A stretch of 5,095 nucleotides of DNA. Source: Candidatus Latescibacterota bacterium. GTDB lineage: Bacteria; JAAXHH01; JABIQT01. Made by a program: the position numbers and the translations under genes. The DNA is taken from assembly GCA_018667995.1 (NCBI GenBank), contig JABIQT010000073.1, forward strand, positions 1 to 5,095, written 5' to 3'. Position 1 is the stretch's first letter, and each line of letters starts with the position of its first letter. Below the pieces are notes generated by a model. It searched no databases, was not told the origin of the DNA, and saw nothing but the letters and a program-made list of their open reading frames with translations. Below are positions 1 to 4,605 of this stretch, piece after piece.

Positions 1-70
1 GGTGTATTGCCAAGAGGGTTTTTATTTAATTTAGTATTATTTTAATAGGTCCGCCGAGGCACACCGGACG

Positions 71-352
71 TTACTTTACGGGGTTTGGAGGGGTTGGCGA
101 CACCACTGTGACGCTCTTGATGAACGCTCTGGGTATCTTCTCAAGTGTGCTGCACTCCTTGTCGCCAATGGTCGAGAGTAGACTCAGATGTTCTTTACCA
201 TCGTATACTAAGTACCCAACGGTACGCATAGTCGGACAGGGTTTCTTAGCGTGTGCCAGTTGACTCTTGATGTCATTCCAACCAACCTCACCGAACTCTT
301 CAGCATCTATCCAGCACACCTCTACAATGTCATACTCTTTAGATTTAACCAT
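71..352 (-). CDS. small phage protein of unknown function (93 aa)
   Basis: A 93-residue soluble protein that I do not recognise by name. The start at 352 is preferred over an upstream in-frame ATG at 400. It has the strong Shine-Dalgarno sequence AGAGGAG seven bases upstream, and the longer form would be read from inside the terminator hairpin at 389-418. The N-terminal part reads MVKSKEYDIVEVCWIDAEEF, followed by GW (24-25), TVGYLVYDGKEHLSL (44-58) and IPRAFIKSV (73-81). This alternating hydrophobic pattern ending in an 'IP..xIK' strand resembles small beta-rich proteins seen often in tailed phages, whose role is unknown to me. The tail is proline-rich (PTPPNPVK). No signal peptide, membrane segment or metal-binding motif is visible. 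The gene lies downstream of cobT on the same strand but is separated from it by two terminators, so it is probably expressed by readthrough or from a promoter I cannot identify. The coding call is firm; the function is unknown. Confidence 0.82.
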   Translation of the reverse strand: MVKSKEYDIVEVCWIDAEEFGEVGWNDIKSQLAHAKKPCPTMRTVGYLVYDGKEHLSLLSTIGDKECSTLEKIPRAFIKSVTVVSPTPPNPVK

Positions 353-359
353 GATATAA

Positions 360-366
360 CTCCTCT
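360..366 (-). promoter_or_regulatory. ribosome binding site deciding the start of the 93-aa gene
   Basis: On the minus strand AGAGGAG lies seven bases before the ATG at 352. It matches the anti-Shine-Dalgarno sequence closely and selects this start over the in-frame ATG at 400, which lies in the terminator region. Confidence 0.8.
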
Positions 367-382
367 CTATTATATATGTGAT

Positions 383-418
383 GAAAAAAGATTCTCCCAC
401 CTTTCAGCAGGAGAATCT
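383..418 (-). terminator. intrinsic terminator, distal of a tandem pair
   Basis: On the minus strand a 9-bp perfect stem (AGATTCTCC, 418-410, paired with GGAGAATCT, 397-389) closes a 12-base loop. It runs directly into a T tract (TTTTTT counting the last stem base). This is a textbook Rho-independent terminator for transcription leaving the CobT-like gene. On the plus strand the hairpin has no following T run, so it is directional. Confidence 0.85.
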
Positions 419-422
419 CATG

Positions 423-445
423 AAAAACGGAGCATATAACTCCGC
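423..445 (-). terminator. intrinsic terminator, proximal of a tandem pair
   Basis: On the minus strand CGGAG (444-428 outer arms) pairs with CTCCG around a 7-base loop (TTATATG), possibly extended by a G-T pair, and is followed at once by TTTTT. It starts about 13 bases after the stop codon of the CobT-like gene. The stem is short, so alone it may be leaky. The second terminator begins only four bases after its T run. Confidence 0.7.
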
Positions 446-457
446 AGGGATTCAGGA

Positions 458-2686
458 TCATGCAGCGAAGATGTCTACCATCTTGTTTGCAATCACACGA
501 CTGCTCTTCTTACGATTTCCACCCCTGATGAATGCATTCTTGATTCGGGTGTAACTTGCGTCATCTTCAAGACCTTCCATGGAATCGGTTTCCACCTTAA
601 GATTACCTTTGATGAGGAAGTACTCGTCATATGCACTTTCAAGGGTGACAAAGTTCTTGACCTTATAGTCTTCGCACATCTGTTGCCATCGTCGGTCGTC
701 TACATTCTTACCGATGTAGTATCGAAGATTATTGAGGCTTTTGCTATCGCATAGACGGATACCAACAAGGTTGGTCCCAGTGCGGTCACGGAGCATGCTC
801 AAGAGACACATGGTCTCGCCATAATATCCATTAGCGGCATCCCGTGTATCGTAATTCTTCTTGGTCTTCTGATCAGCGATGAACGTATGACCATATCCAC
901 GGAGCATCGAGTGACCTTCGCCGTCAGTGAGGAATACGGTGTTGACGATCTGGACGCCATTTCGATTCTGGAATTCAGGAACCTGCGTCATGGCGCATGT
1001 GATCGCCTCATTCAGAGGAGTGCATCCAAGGTGCAGGCAATTCGGAATTTCGCTGTTGTAGTAATAATCACCACGGTCAACGATCTTCCAGAGATTCGTA
1101 AGAGCCGTTTCATACTCCCGATTATTCATTCGACTGCTCAGGAAGTTATAGAGCGAGAGGGTATGGGGTTCGATGTCCGAATCCTTTTGATTGTCCCACT
1201 GGGGTCGGTCTTCACGACTGTCAATAAAATCTTGATAATCCTTTGACGACCGTCGGCCAGTAAAGGGGCAATACTCGTTCGAGGAGAATGCATAGACTTC
1301 GAATGGAATATTCACCTTGCGGCAGAATTCCACCAATACCAGCAATTGCTCGACGGTATCCTTCAGGATGCCACTCATGGAGGAGGACCAATCAAGGTAC
1401 ATAATCATTCCATGGTTCTTACCATCAGAGTGAACTTCGTTCTTGAGGAAGATATCTTCGCTCCAACGGTAATCAATCATTCGCACGGTATCAAGGACAC
1501 CGGTCTTAGCGACTTCGGTCTTCTTATCGGCATCAGCAGCCTGTTTCATTTGGAACTGCTGAACCATCTGGGCAACGATGCCCTTGATGGAGTTGCGATA
1601 GGTGTGGAGGCGAAGATTGCTTTGGGTCGTGTTTTCTTCTATTTGTGCTTTTCCCTCATCATTGCGATCTTGCAAGAAAGCCTTTTTGCTTTCCACCCAA
1701 AGATCAGCGATTTTTGAGAATTCAACAACAATATTTTCAAGTTTCGGTTTTGGAAGCGTCACATAGGTGCGGGCTGCAGCCTTATCGTCCCGAAAGTCGC
1801 TCACTGCACCTTCAAAGGCGCGTTGAGTCATGCCGGGAATGGCATTGCCACCGTTGGCGTATGCTTCATAAGACAAATCGTTTCCCTGCTCGTCGTCGTC
1901 GGGTTCACCATCTTGGCTATCAGCAGACTCACCATCATCGGTATCGTCTTCCATGCTGGCGCCAGAATCTTCACCAGACTCGTCGCCGGCACTGCCGGAA
2001 CCCTGTCCCTGCTCAGAATCTTCGTCGCTATCAGCAGCAACACCGGCAACGGCTTCGCCATCTTCGGCTTCGCCGGATTCTTGCTGTTTTTGCTCTTCTT
2101 TTTCTTGCTGATCCTCAAATAGATCCTGTGCAAGTGTCATAACCTCTTCAAAGGTCTTTGTTTCCGCCATACGAGTAATATACTGCTGCTCTTCGGCGGT
2201 GAATGGAACGTCCATTTGGCAGTGAATGCCCAACTTGAATTGAAGATTCAATCGGTCCACCAGTGGCAGATCCGTGATAGTTTTACCATTCAATTCAAAC
2301 AAGTCCCGATCCTCAAGTGACTTATATGCTTTCGCAAAGTCACGCCTGAGGCCGGGAAATTTATCTTTGATCATGCGCTCGATACGAGCGTCTTCGACCA
2401 CATTGAGATACATGTGGCGCATGGGCGCATTACGGCCTTCGCCAACGAATTCCTGCCACCCATCAGCAGGCGTATGCAGGGCGTGGGACACTTCATGCCC
2501 AACAAGCATATCGTACATGGCGTGATCCATGTCCTGCCAGACGGGCAAACATAGAACGCGATTCTTAGTATCGAAATACGCCGTTTGGGCCTCCGCACTA
2601 TGCTGTACTGAGATGTCCTCCTGCGCTATAGCGCGGGCGAGGATGTCTTTGGAAGTGGTTCGGACTGGTGATATACCCTGATTCAT
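458..2686 (-). CDS. cobT: CobT-like protein: HExxH metallopeptidase-like domain plus VWA domain (742 aa)
   Basis: Large cytoplasmic protein in three parts. (1) Residues 1-190 hold a metallopeptidase-like domain with HEVSH (64-68, HExxH) in the context GHEVSHALHTP. About 30 residues later comes NVVEDARIER (95-104), whose Glu98/Asp99 could supply the third zinc ligand. (2) Residues about 191-270 form a low-complexity acidic linker rich in Asp, Glu, Ser, Gly and Gln. (3) The C-terminal half is a VWA domain with a complete MIDAS: DWSSS (432-436, DxSxS), Thr556 in GCTPLNEA, and Asp588 in FLTDGEG. The family is the phage 'CobT' or putative metallopeptidase/VWA group, partnered with a CobS/MoxR AAA+ ATPase, which lies divergently at 3051. 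Bacterial CobT is a cobaltochelatase subunit, but the HExxH domain argues for a proteolytic or remodelling role here; that is inference. The start at 2686 is the only good one before the HExxH motif. It has no Shine-Dalgarno sequence, and a promoter -10 lies just upstream, suggesting a leaderless message. Length is normal for phage members and there is no sign of damage. Confidence 0.88.
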   Translation of the reverse strand: MNQGISPVRTTSKDILARAIAQEDISVQHSAEAQTAYFDTKNRVLCLPVWQDMDHAMYDMLVGHEVSHALHTPADGWQEFVGEGRNAPMRHMYLNVVEDARIERMIKDKFPGLRRDFAKAYKSLEDRDLFELNGKTITDLPLVDRLNLQFKLGIHCQMDVPFTAEEQQYITRMAETKTFEEVMTLAQDLFEDQQEKEEQKQQESGEAEDGEAVAGVAADSDEDSEQGQGSGSAGDESGEDSGASMEDDTDDGESADSQDGEPDDDEQGNDLSYEAYANGGNAIPGMTQRAFEGAVSDFRDDKAAARTYVTLPKPKLENIVVEFSKIADLWVESKKAFLQDRNDEGKAQIEENTTQSNLRLHTYRNSIKGIVAQMVQQFQMKQAADADKKTEVAKTGVLDTVRMIDYRWSEDIFLKNEVHSDGKNHGMIMYLDWSSSMSGILKDTVEQLLVLVEFCRKVNIPFEVYAFSSNEYCPFTGRRSSKDYQDFIDSREDRPQWDNQKDSDIEPHTLSLYNFLSSRMNNREYETALTNLWKIVDRGDYYYNSEIPNCLHLGCTPLNEAITCAMTQVPEFQNRNGVQIVNTVFLTDGEGHSMLRGYGHTFIADQKTKKNYDTRDAANGYYGETMCLLSMLRDRTGTNLVGIRLCDSKSLNNLRYYIGKNVDDRRWQQMCEDYKVKNFVTLESAYDEYFLIKGNLKVETDSMEGLEDDASYTRIKNAFIRGGNRKKSSRVIANKMVDIFAA

Positions 2687-2707
2687 ACGTATATTTTACC
2701 ATAAATC
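2687..2707 (-). promoter_or_regulatory. promoter of the CobT-like gene (extended -10)
   Basis: The minus strand reads TTTATGGTAAAATATAC just before the ATG. TG-G-TAAAAT (2701-2693) fits an extended -10 element of the sigma-70 type. No good -35 is visible at 17 bp (TATCGG), as is often the case for extended -10 promoters. The predicted transcription start, about seven bases after the hexamer, falls on or next to the start codon at 2686. The same 21-base sequence, with two differences, forms the opposing promoter at 2973-2993. Confidence 0.55.
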
Positions 2708-2721
2708 CACCCATTCCGATA

Positions 2722-2732
2722 GGGTACTACCC
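2722..2732. repeat. short palindrome GGGTA-C-TACCC, possible operator
   Basis: Perfect 5-bp arms around one central base, about 36-46 bp upstream of the predicted cobT transcription start. GGGTACTA recurs in the same orientation at 2871-2878 (GGGTACTACC against GGGTACTATC). A regulator-binding role is possible, but only two sites are seen and the second is not palindromic. Confidence 0.3.
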
Positions 2733-2764
2733 GATAAAAATGAAGTTTTTTTCTATAAGGCGTA

Positions 2765-2808
2765 ACCCCTTATCAATACTGCATTTAGCCAGTATGCTTG
2801 GCGGGGGT
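2765..2808. repeat. imperfect inverted repeat in the divergent region
   Basis: ATACTG (2776-2781) pairs with CAGTAT (2790-2795) around an 8-base loop. Outside it, ACCCC (around 2765-2769) faces GGGGT (2804-2808). There is no T run on either side, so it is not an intrinsic terminator. It could be a protein-binding site or part of a replication or regulatory structure. Confidence 0.35.
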
Positions 2809-2825
2809 AAAAATGGGGTATAGAG

Positions 2826-2845
2826 TTATCCACAATTTATCCCCA
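2826..2845 (+). promoter_or_regulatory. DnaA-box-like pair
   Basis: TTATCCACA at 2826-2834 is a perfect match to the strong bacterial DnaA box. TTATCCCCA at 2837-2845 differs at one base and lies 11 bp further on the same strand, about one helical turn. This could bind host DnaA for replication initiation or control of the divergent promoters. Two sites are too few to call an origin. Confidence 0.4.
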
Positions 2846-2919
2846 ATTGGCAGATGTTAGGGTTTTGTTCGGGTACTATCACGGGTGCCTCGTAAGTCCG
2901 GTAATGGCAGGGGTTTACG

Positions 2920-2944
2920 AAAAATGTGAAAAAAAGGTGAAAAA
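2920..2944 (+). promoter_or_regulatory. three phased A-tracts (curved DNA / UP-element-like)
   Basis: Runs of 5, 7 and 5 adenines at 2920-2924, 2929-2935 and 2940-2944 have centres at 2922, 2932 and 2942, an exact 10-bp phase. Part of it is a GTGAAAAA direct repeat 11 bp apart. Phased A-tracts bend DNA. The block lies just upstream of the cobS -35 (about -50 to -74 from the predicted start), where curvature or an UP element would raise promoter activity. Confidence 0.5.
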
Positions 2945-2958
2945 GTCCCTTAAGTGGG

Positions 2959-2993
2959 TTCAAATTGGTGCTGATTTATGGTACAATATACAT
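2959..2993 (+). promoter_or_regulatory. promoter of the CobS-like gene
   Basis: TTCAAA (2959-2964; 4 of 6 matches to TTGACA), a 17-base spacer, and TACAAT (2982-2987) with an extended TG-G in front (2979-2981) make a good sigma-70 type promoter. The predicted start is near 2994, giving a leader of about 57 bases. The stretch 2973-2993 matches the opposing cobT promoter in 19 of 21 positions. Confidence 0.6.
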
Positions 2994-3040
2994 TCACAAG
3001 AAGGCGATTTCCGCCCCTTAATCAGAATTAGACTTTCCTT

Positions 3041-3045
3041 CGGAG
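3041..3045 (+). promoter_or_regulatory. ribosome binding site of the CobS-like gene
   Basis: CGGAG lies five bases before the ATG at 3051. It supports this start over the far-upstream in-frame ATG at 2847, which would place the promoter inside the coding region. Confidence 0.7.
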
Positions 3046-3050
3046 TTAGT

Positions 3051-4256
3051 ATGACACTCAAAAACAGACAACAACAATTCATCGACGCCTTGGCAGCAGC
3101 AGGCGCCACCAGCCCAGTCACAAGACAGGACCTGGTCGCCGCGTGTGAAAGCACCGGCATCTATTCCTGCCCGCCATCGTGGATCACGCAGGACTCGACC
3201 CGCAAAGCCGGTCGTGGTCTATATGATCTGCCCGAACTCGACACCGCTTCTCCGAAGGAAGTGGCCCCCGCTCCCGCTCCTGCCCAGGCCTGCTCAAAAG
3301 CGCCTGTGCAGGGTGCGGTCGAGCAAGTATCATCTGGTGCCGTTGCCAACATGGCAATGGGCATGACTGGTGGCGAACGCGCCACGCTCATTCCGCCCAC
3401 GTTCAACGGTTACGTTGCGTGGGGACACTTCTCCGATGTTGAGAAGATCGTCCGTTCGCGTCAATTCTACCCGATCTATGTGACTGGTCTCTCCGGCAAC
3501 GGTAAGACCCTCATGGTGGAGCAGGTGTGTGCCAAACTCAAGCGGGAATGTTTCCGCGTCAATGTCACACGCCAGACCGATGAGGATGATTTGCTCGGTG
3601 GATTCCGCCTTGTCAATGGTCAGACCGTTTGGGTCGATGGACCAGTGGTCACGGCGATGAAGTCTGGCGGCGTGCTGCTGCTTGATGAGATCGACCTTGG
3701 GTCGGCCAACCTCATGTGCCTCCAGCCCGTGCTGGAAGGTAGAGGTGTCTTCCTCAAGAAGATCAGCCAATGGGTTACGCCTGCGCCTGGTTTCACTGTG
3801 TTTGCCACAGCGAACACCAAGGGCAAGGGTAGCGACGATGGCCGCTTCGTTGGCACTGGCATCATGAATGAAGCCATGCTTGACCGATTCCCCGTGACGA
3901 TGGAACAGCCCTACCCTACCCGTGGCACTGAGAAGAAGATTCTCTCCAAGGCTGGATTGACTGATGCAGACTTCACGGACCATCTGACCAAGTGGGCAGA
4001 GATCATCCGCAAGTCCTTCTATGAGGGTGCTGTGGATGAGATCGTTTCCACGCGCCGCCTGGTGGATATCGTCAAGGCGTACTCTATCTTCACCGACAAG
4101 TCCAAGGCAATTGCCATGTGTCTTGCCCGGTTCGATGATGACACTAAAGAGGCTTTCATGAGCCTCTATGGTAAGGTGGATGCGGACACTGACATGGAAG
4201 CACCCACCGAGGCCGCGGCCACTGAAGCCGACGGAGAAAACAAATGTCCCTTTTGA
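3051..4256 (+). CDS. cobS: CobS-like / MoxR-type AAA+ ATPase (401 aa)
   Basis: Cytoplasmic AAA+ ATPase. Residues 1-62 look like a small winged-helix-type adaptor (TRQDLVAACES, then PPSWITQDSTRKAGRGLYDLP), typical of phage CobS-like proteins. Residues about 67-95 are an Ala/Pro-rich linker. The ATPase core has Walker A GLSGNGKT (146-153), Walker B VLLLDEID (208-215), sensor 1 in FATANT (Asn255), a likely arginine finger in LDRF (Arg279), and a sensor-2-like STRR (333-336). The C-terminus is acidic. All catalytic residues are intact. The bacterial homologue is the ATPase subunit of cobaltochelatase working with CobT. Here the partner is the divergent VWA/HExxH protein, and no CobN is in view, so a remodelling or chaperone role on that partner is as likely. 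The start at 3051 is chosen for its CGGAG site, its position downstream of the promoter, and the family-like N-terminus. The 68 residues that could be read upstream look non-coding. The gene overlaps the next one slightly. Confidence 0.92.
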   Translation: MTLKNRQQQFIDALAAAGATSPVTRQDLVAACESTGIYSCPPSWITQDSTRKAGRGLYDLPELDTASPKEVAPAPAPAQACSKAPVQGAVEQVSSGAVANMAMGMTGGERATLIPPTFNGYVAWGHFSDVEKIVRSRQFYPIYVTGLSGNGKTLMVEQVCAKLKRECFRVNVTRQTDEDDLLGGFRLVNGQTVWVDGPVVTAMKSGGVLLLDEIDLGSANLMCLQPVLEGRGVFLKKISQWVTPAPGFTVFATANTKGKGSDDGRFVGTGIMNEAMLDRFPVTMEQPYPTRGTEKKILSKAGLTDADFTDHLTKWAEIIRKSFYEGAVDEIVSTRRLVDIVKAYSIFTDKSKAIAMCLARFDDDTKEAFMSLYGKVDADTDMEAPTEAAATEADGENKCPF

Positions 4257-4471
4257 AACAGGAAAACAATATGACTGACAACTATCACGCGGGACCGGGT
4301 CCTGACTATGACATCGAACCAGACATGGATGAAGTAGATCCAGAAGACGAAGAACTTGACGGCGATGTAGACCTTGATTGGGATGACGCGCCATTGCAGG
4401 ACGCAGATGGACTCACTGCTGAAGGATACGCTCTGTTAGCAGAGATGGATTATAGGCGGGACTTCATATAG
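4244..4471 (+). CDS. very acidic small protein, unknown function (75 aa, or 66 aa from 4271)
   Basis: Two starts are plausible. ATG 4244 has GGAG seven bases upstream and overlaps the cobS stop by 13 bases. ATG 4271 has AGGA seven bases upstream and gives MTDNYHAGPGPDYDIEP and so on. Counted from 4271, 24 of 66 residues are Asp or Glu, with only two Arg and no Lys, so the protein is strongly acidic. The acidic block runs from about residue 19 to 53 of the long form (DYDIEPDMDEVDPEDEEL). A short hydrophobic, probably helical end follows (TAEGYALLAEMDYRRDFI). No known domain is recognised. The overlap with cobS implies translational coupling and co-expression with the ATPase. It could be a partner or adaptor of the ATPase or a DNA-mimic type protein, but nothing in the sequence proves either. 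It is real by position, ribosome sites and composition. Confidence 0.75.
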   Translation: MSLLKQENNMTDNYHAGPGPDYDIEPDMDEVDPEDEELDGDVDLDWDDAPLQDADGLTAEGYALLAEMDYRRDFI

Positions 4472-4605
4472 GGGGGACCGAACAGTGCCACGCGATAGGG
4501 ACTCCTATGAAATCTGGGGGTTAAGTCAAAGAAACTTTAAAAATAAGGGACTCCCTAAAAAATTGGCGTCCCAAAAAATTTAGGATTCCTCATCTTGGGA
4601 CTCCT
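4472..4605 (+). repeat. A-rich leader with three GGGACTCC repeats at 49-50 bp spacing
   Basis: A gap of 134 bases before the DUF5710-type gene. GGGACTCC occurs at 4498, 4547 and 4597. The first and third copies share 13 bases (GGGACTCCTATGA), including an ATG: the first opens a 5-codon frame (4507-4524), the third opens the gene at 4606. The middle copy is GGGACTCCC, an odd palindrome. A degenerate copy, GGATTCCT, sits at 4583. ATAGG/CCTAT (4495-4508) can form a small hairpin around the first copy. Possible roles are operators or an RNA control element. No clear sigma-70 promoter is visible. Confidence 0.5.
4536..4572 (-). terminator. possible minus-strand hairpin terminator within the leader
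   Basis: GGGACTCC (4547-4554) pairs with GGCGTCCC (4565-4572), an 8-bp stem with one mismatch and a 10-base loop. Read on the minus strand the stem is followed by TTATTTTT; read on the plus strand it is followed by a run of A, so it would only stop antisense transcription. It may instead be simply part of the repeat structure. Confidence 0.3.

Larger units (their letters stand above)
2687..3050. other. divergent control region between the CobT-like and CobS-like genes
   Basis: 364 bases with no convincing gene. An open frame from 2847 continues into the CobS gene, but it spans the promoter at 2959-2987 and lacks family similarity, so I treat it as untranslated. In order the region holds: the minus promoter (2691-2707); an 11-base palindrome GGGTACTACCC (2722-2732); A and T tracts at 2736-2740 and 2746-2752; an inverted repeat ATACTG/CAGTAT (2776-2795) inside wider ACCCC/GGGGT arms; DnaA-box-like sites (2826-2845); a second GGGTACTA (2871-2878); three phased A-tracts (2920-2944); the plus promoter (2959-2993); and a leader of about 57 bases with the ribosome site of cobS. 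Confidence 0.7.

Noticed and set aside
49-69. GTCCG/CGGAC hairpin after the 93-aa gene as a terminator
   Set aside because: The stem is only 5 bp with an 11-base loop, and on the minus strand it is followed by CTATTAAAA rather than a T run.
369-374. TATAAT on the minus strand before the 93-aa gene as a sigma-70 promoter
   Set aside because: No -35 is present at the right distance (GGAGAA, inside the terminator stem), and the expected start would fall inside the ribosome binding site.
251-439. 62-codon plus-strand frame over the terminator region
   Set aside because: It overlaps the 93-aa gene and both terminator hairpins, with no ribosome site.
887-2142. Several plus-strand open frames opposite the CobT-like gene, including a hydrophobic 99-codon one at 1823-2122
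   Set aside because: They lie antisense to the acidic linker and VWA domain. The hydrophobic look comes from complementing Asp/Glu-rich codons. None has a ribosome site or family similarity that I can see.
2944-2953. TAAGGGACT on the minus strand near the cobS -35, matching the middle leader repeat at 4544-4552
   Set aside because: A 9-base match in opposite orientation at one site is too weak to claim a shared operator.
2847-3050. 68-residue N-terminal extension of the CobS-like protein from ATG 2847
   Set aside because: It has no ribosome site, contains the promoter at 2959-2993, includes the A-tract block read as Lys-rich sequence, and does not resemble the family N-terminus, which begins well at 3051.
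3330-4394. Long open frame (354 codons) on the minus strand opposite cobS
   Set aside because: It is antisense to a well-supported ATPase, has no recognisable domain, and arises from codon bias of the plus-strand gene.
4538-4545. TAAAAATA as a T4-type late promoter (consensus TATAAATA)
   Set aside because: One mismatch in an A-rich stretch is expected by chance, and no other late-promoter-like site in the window supports it.
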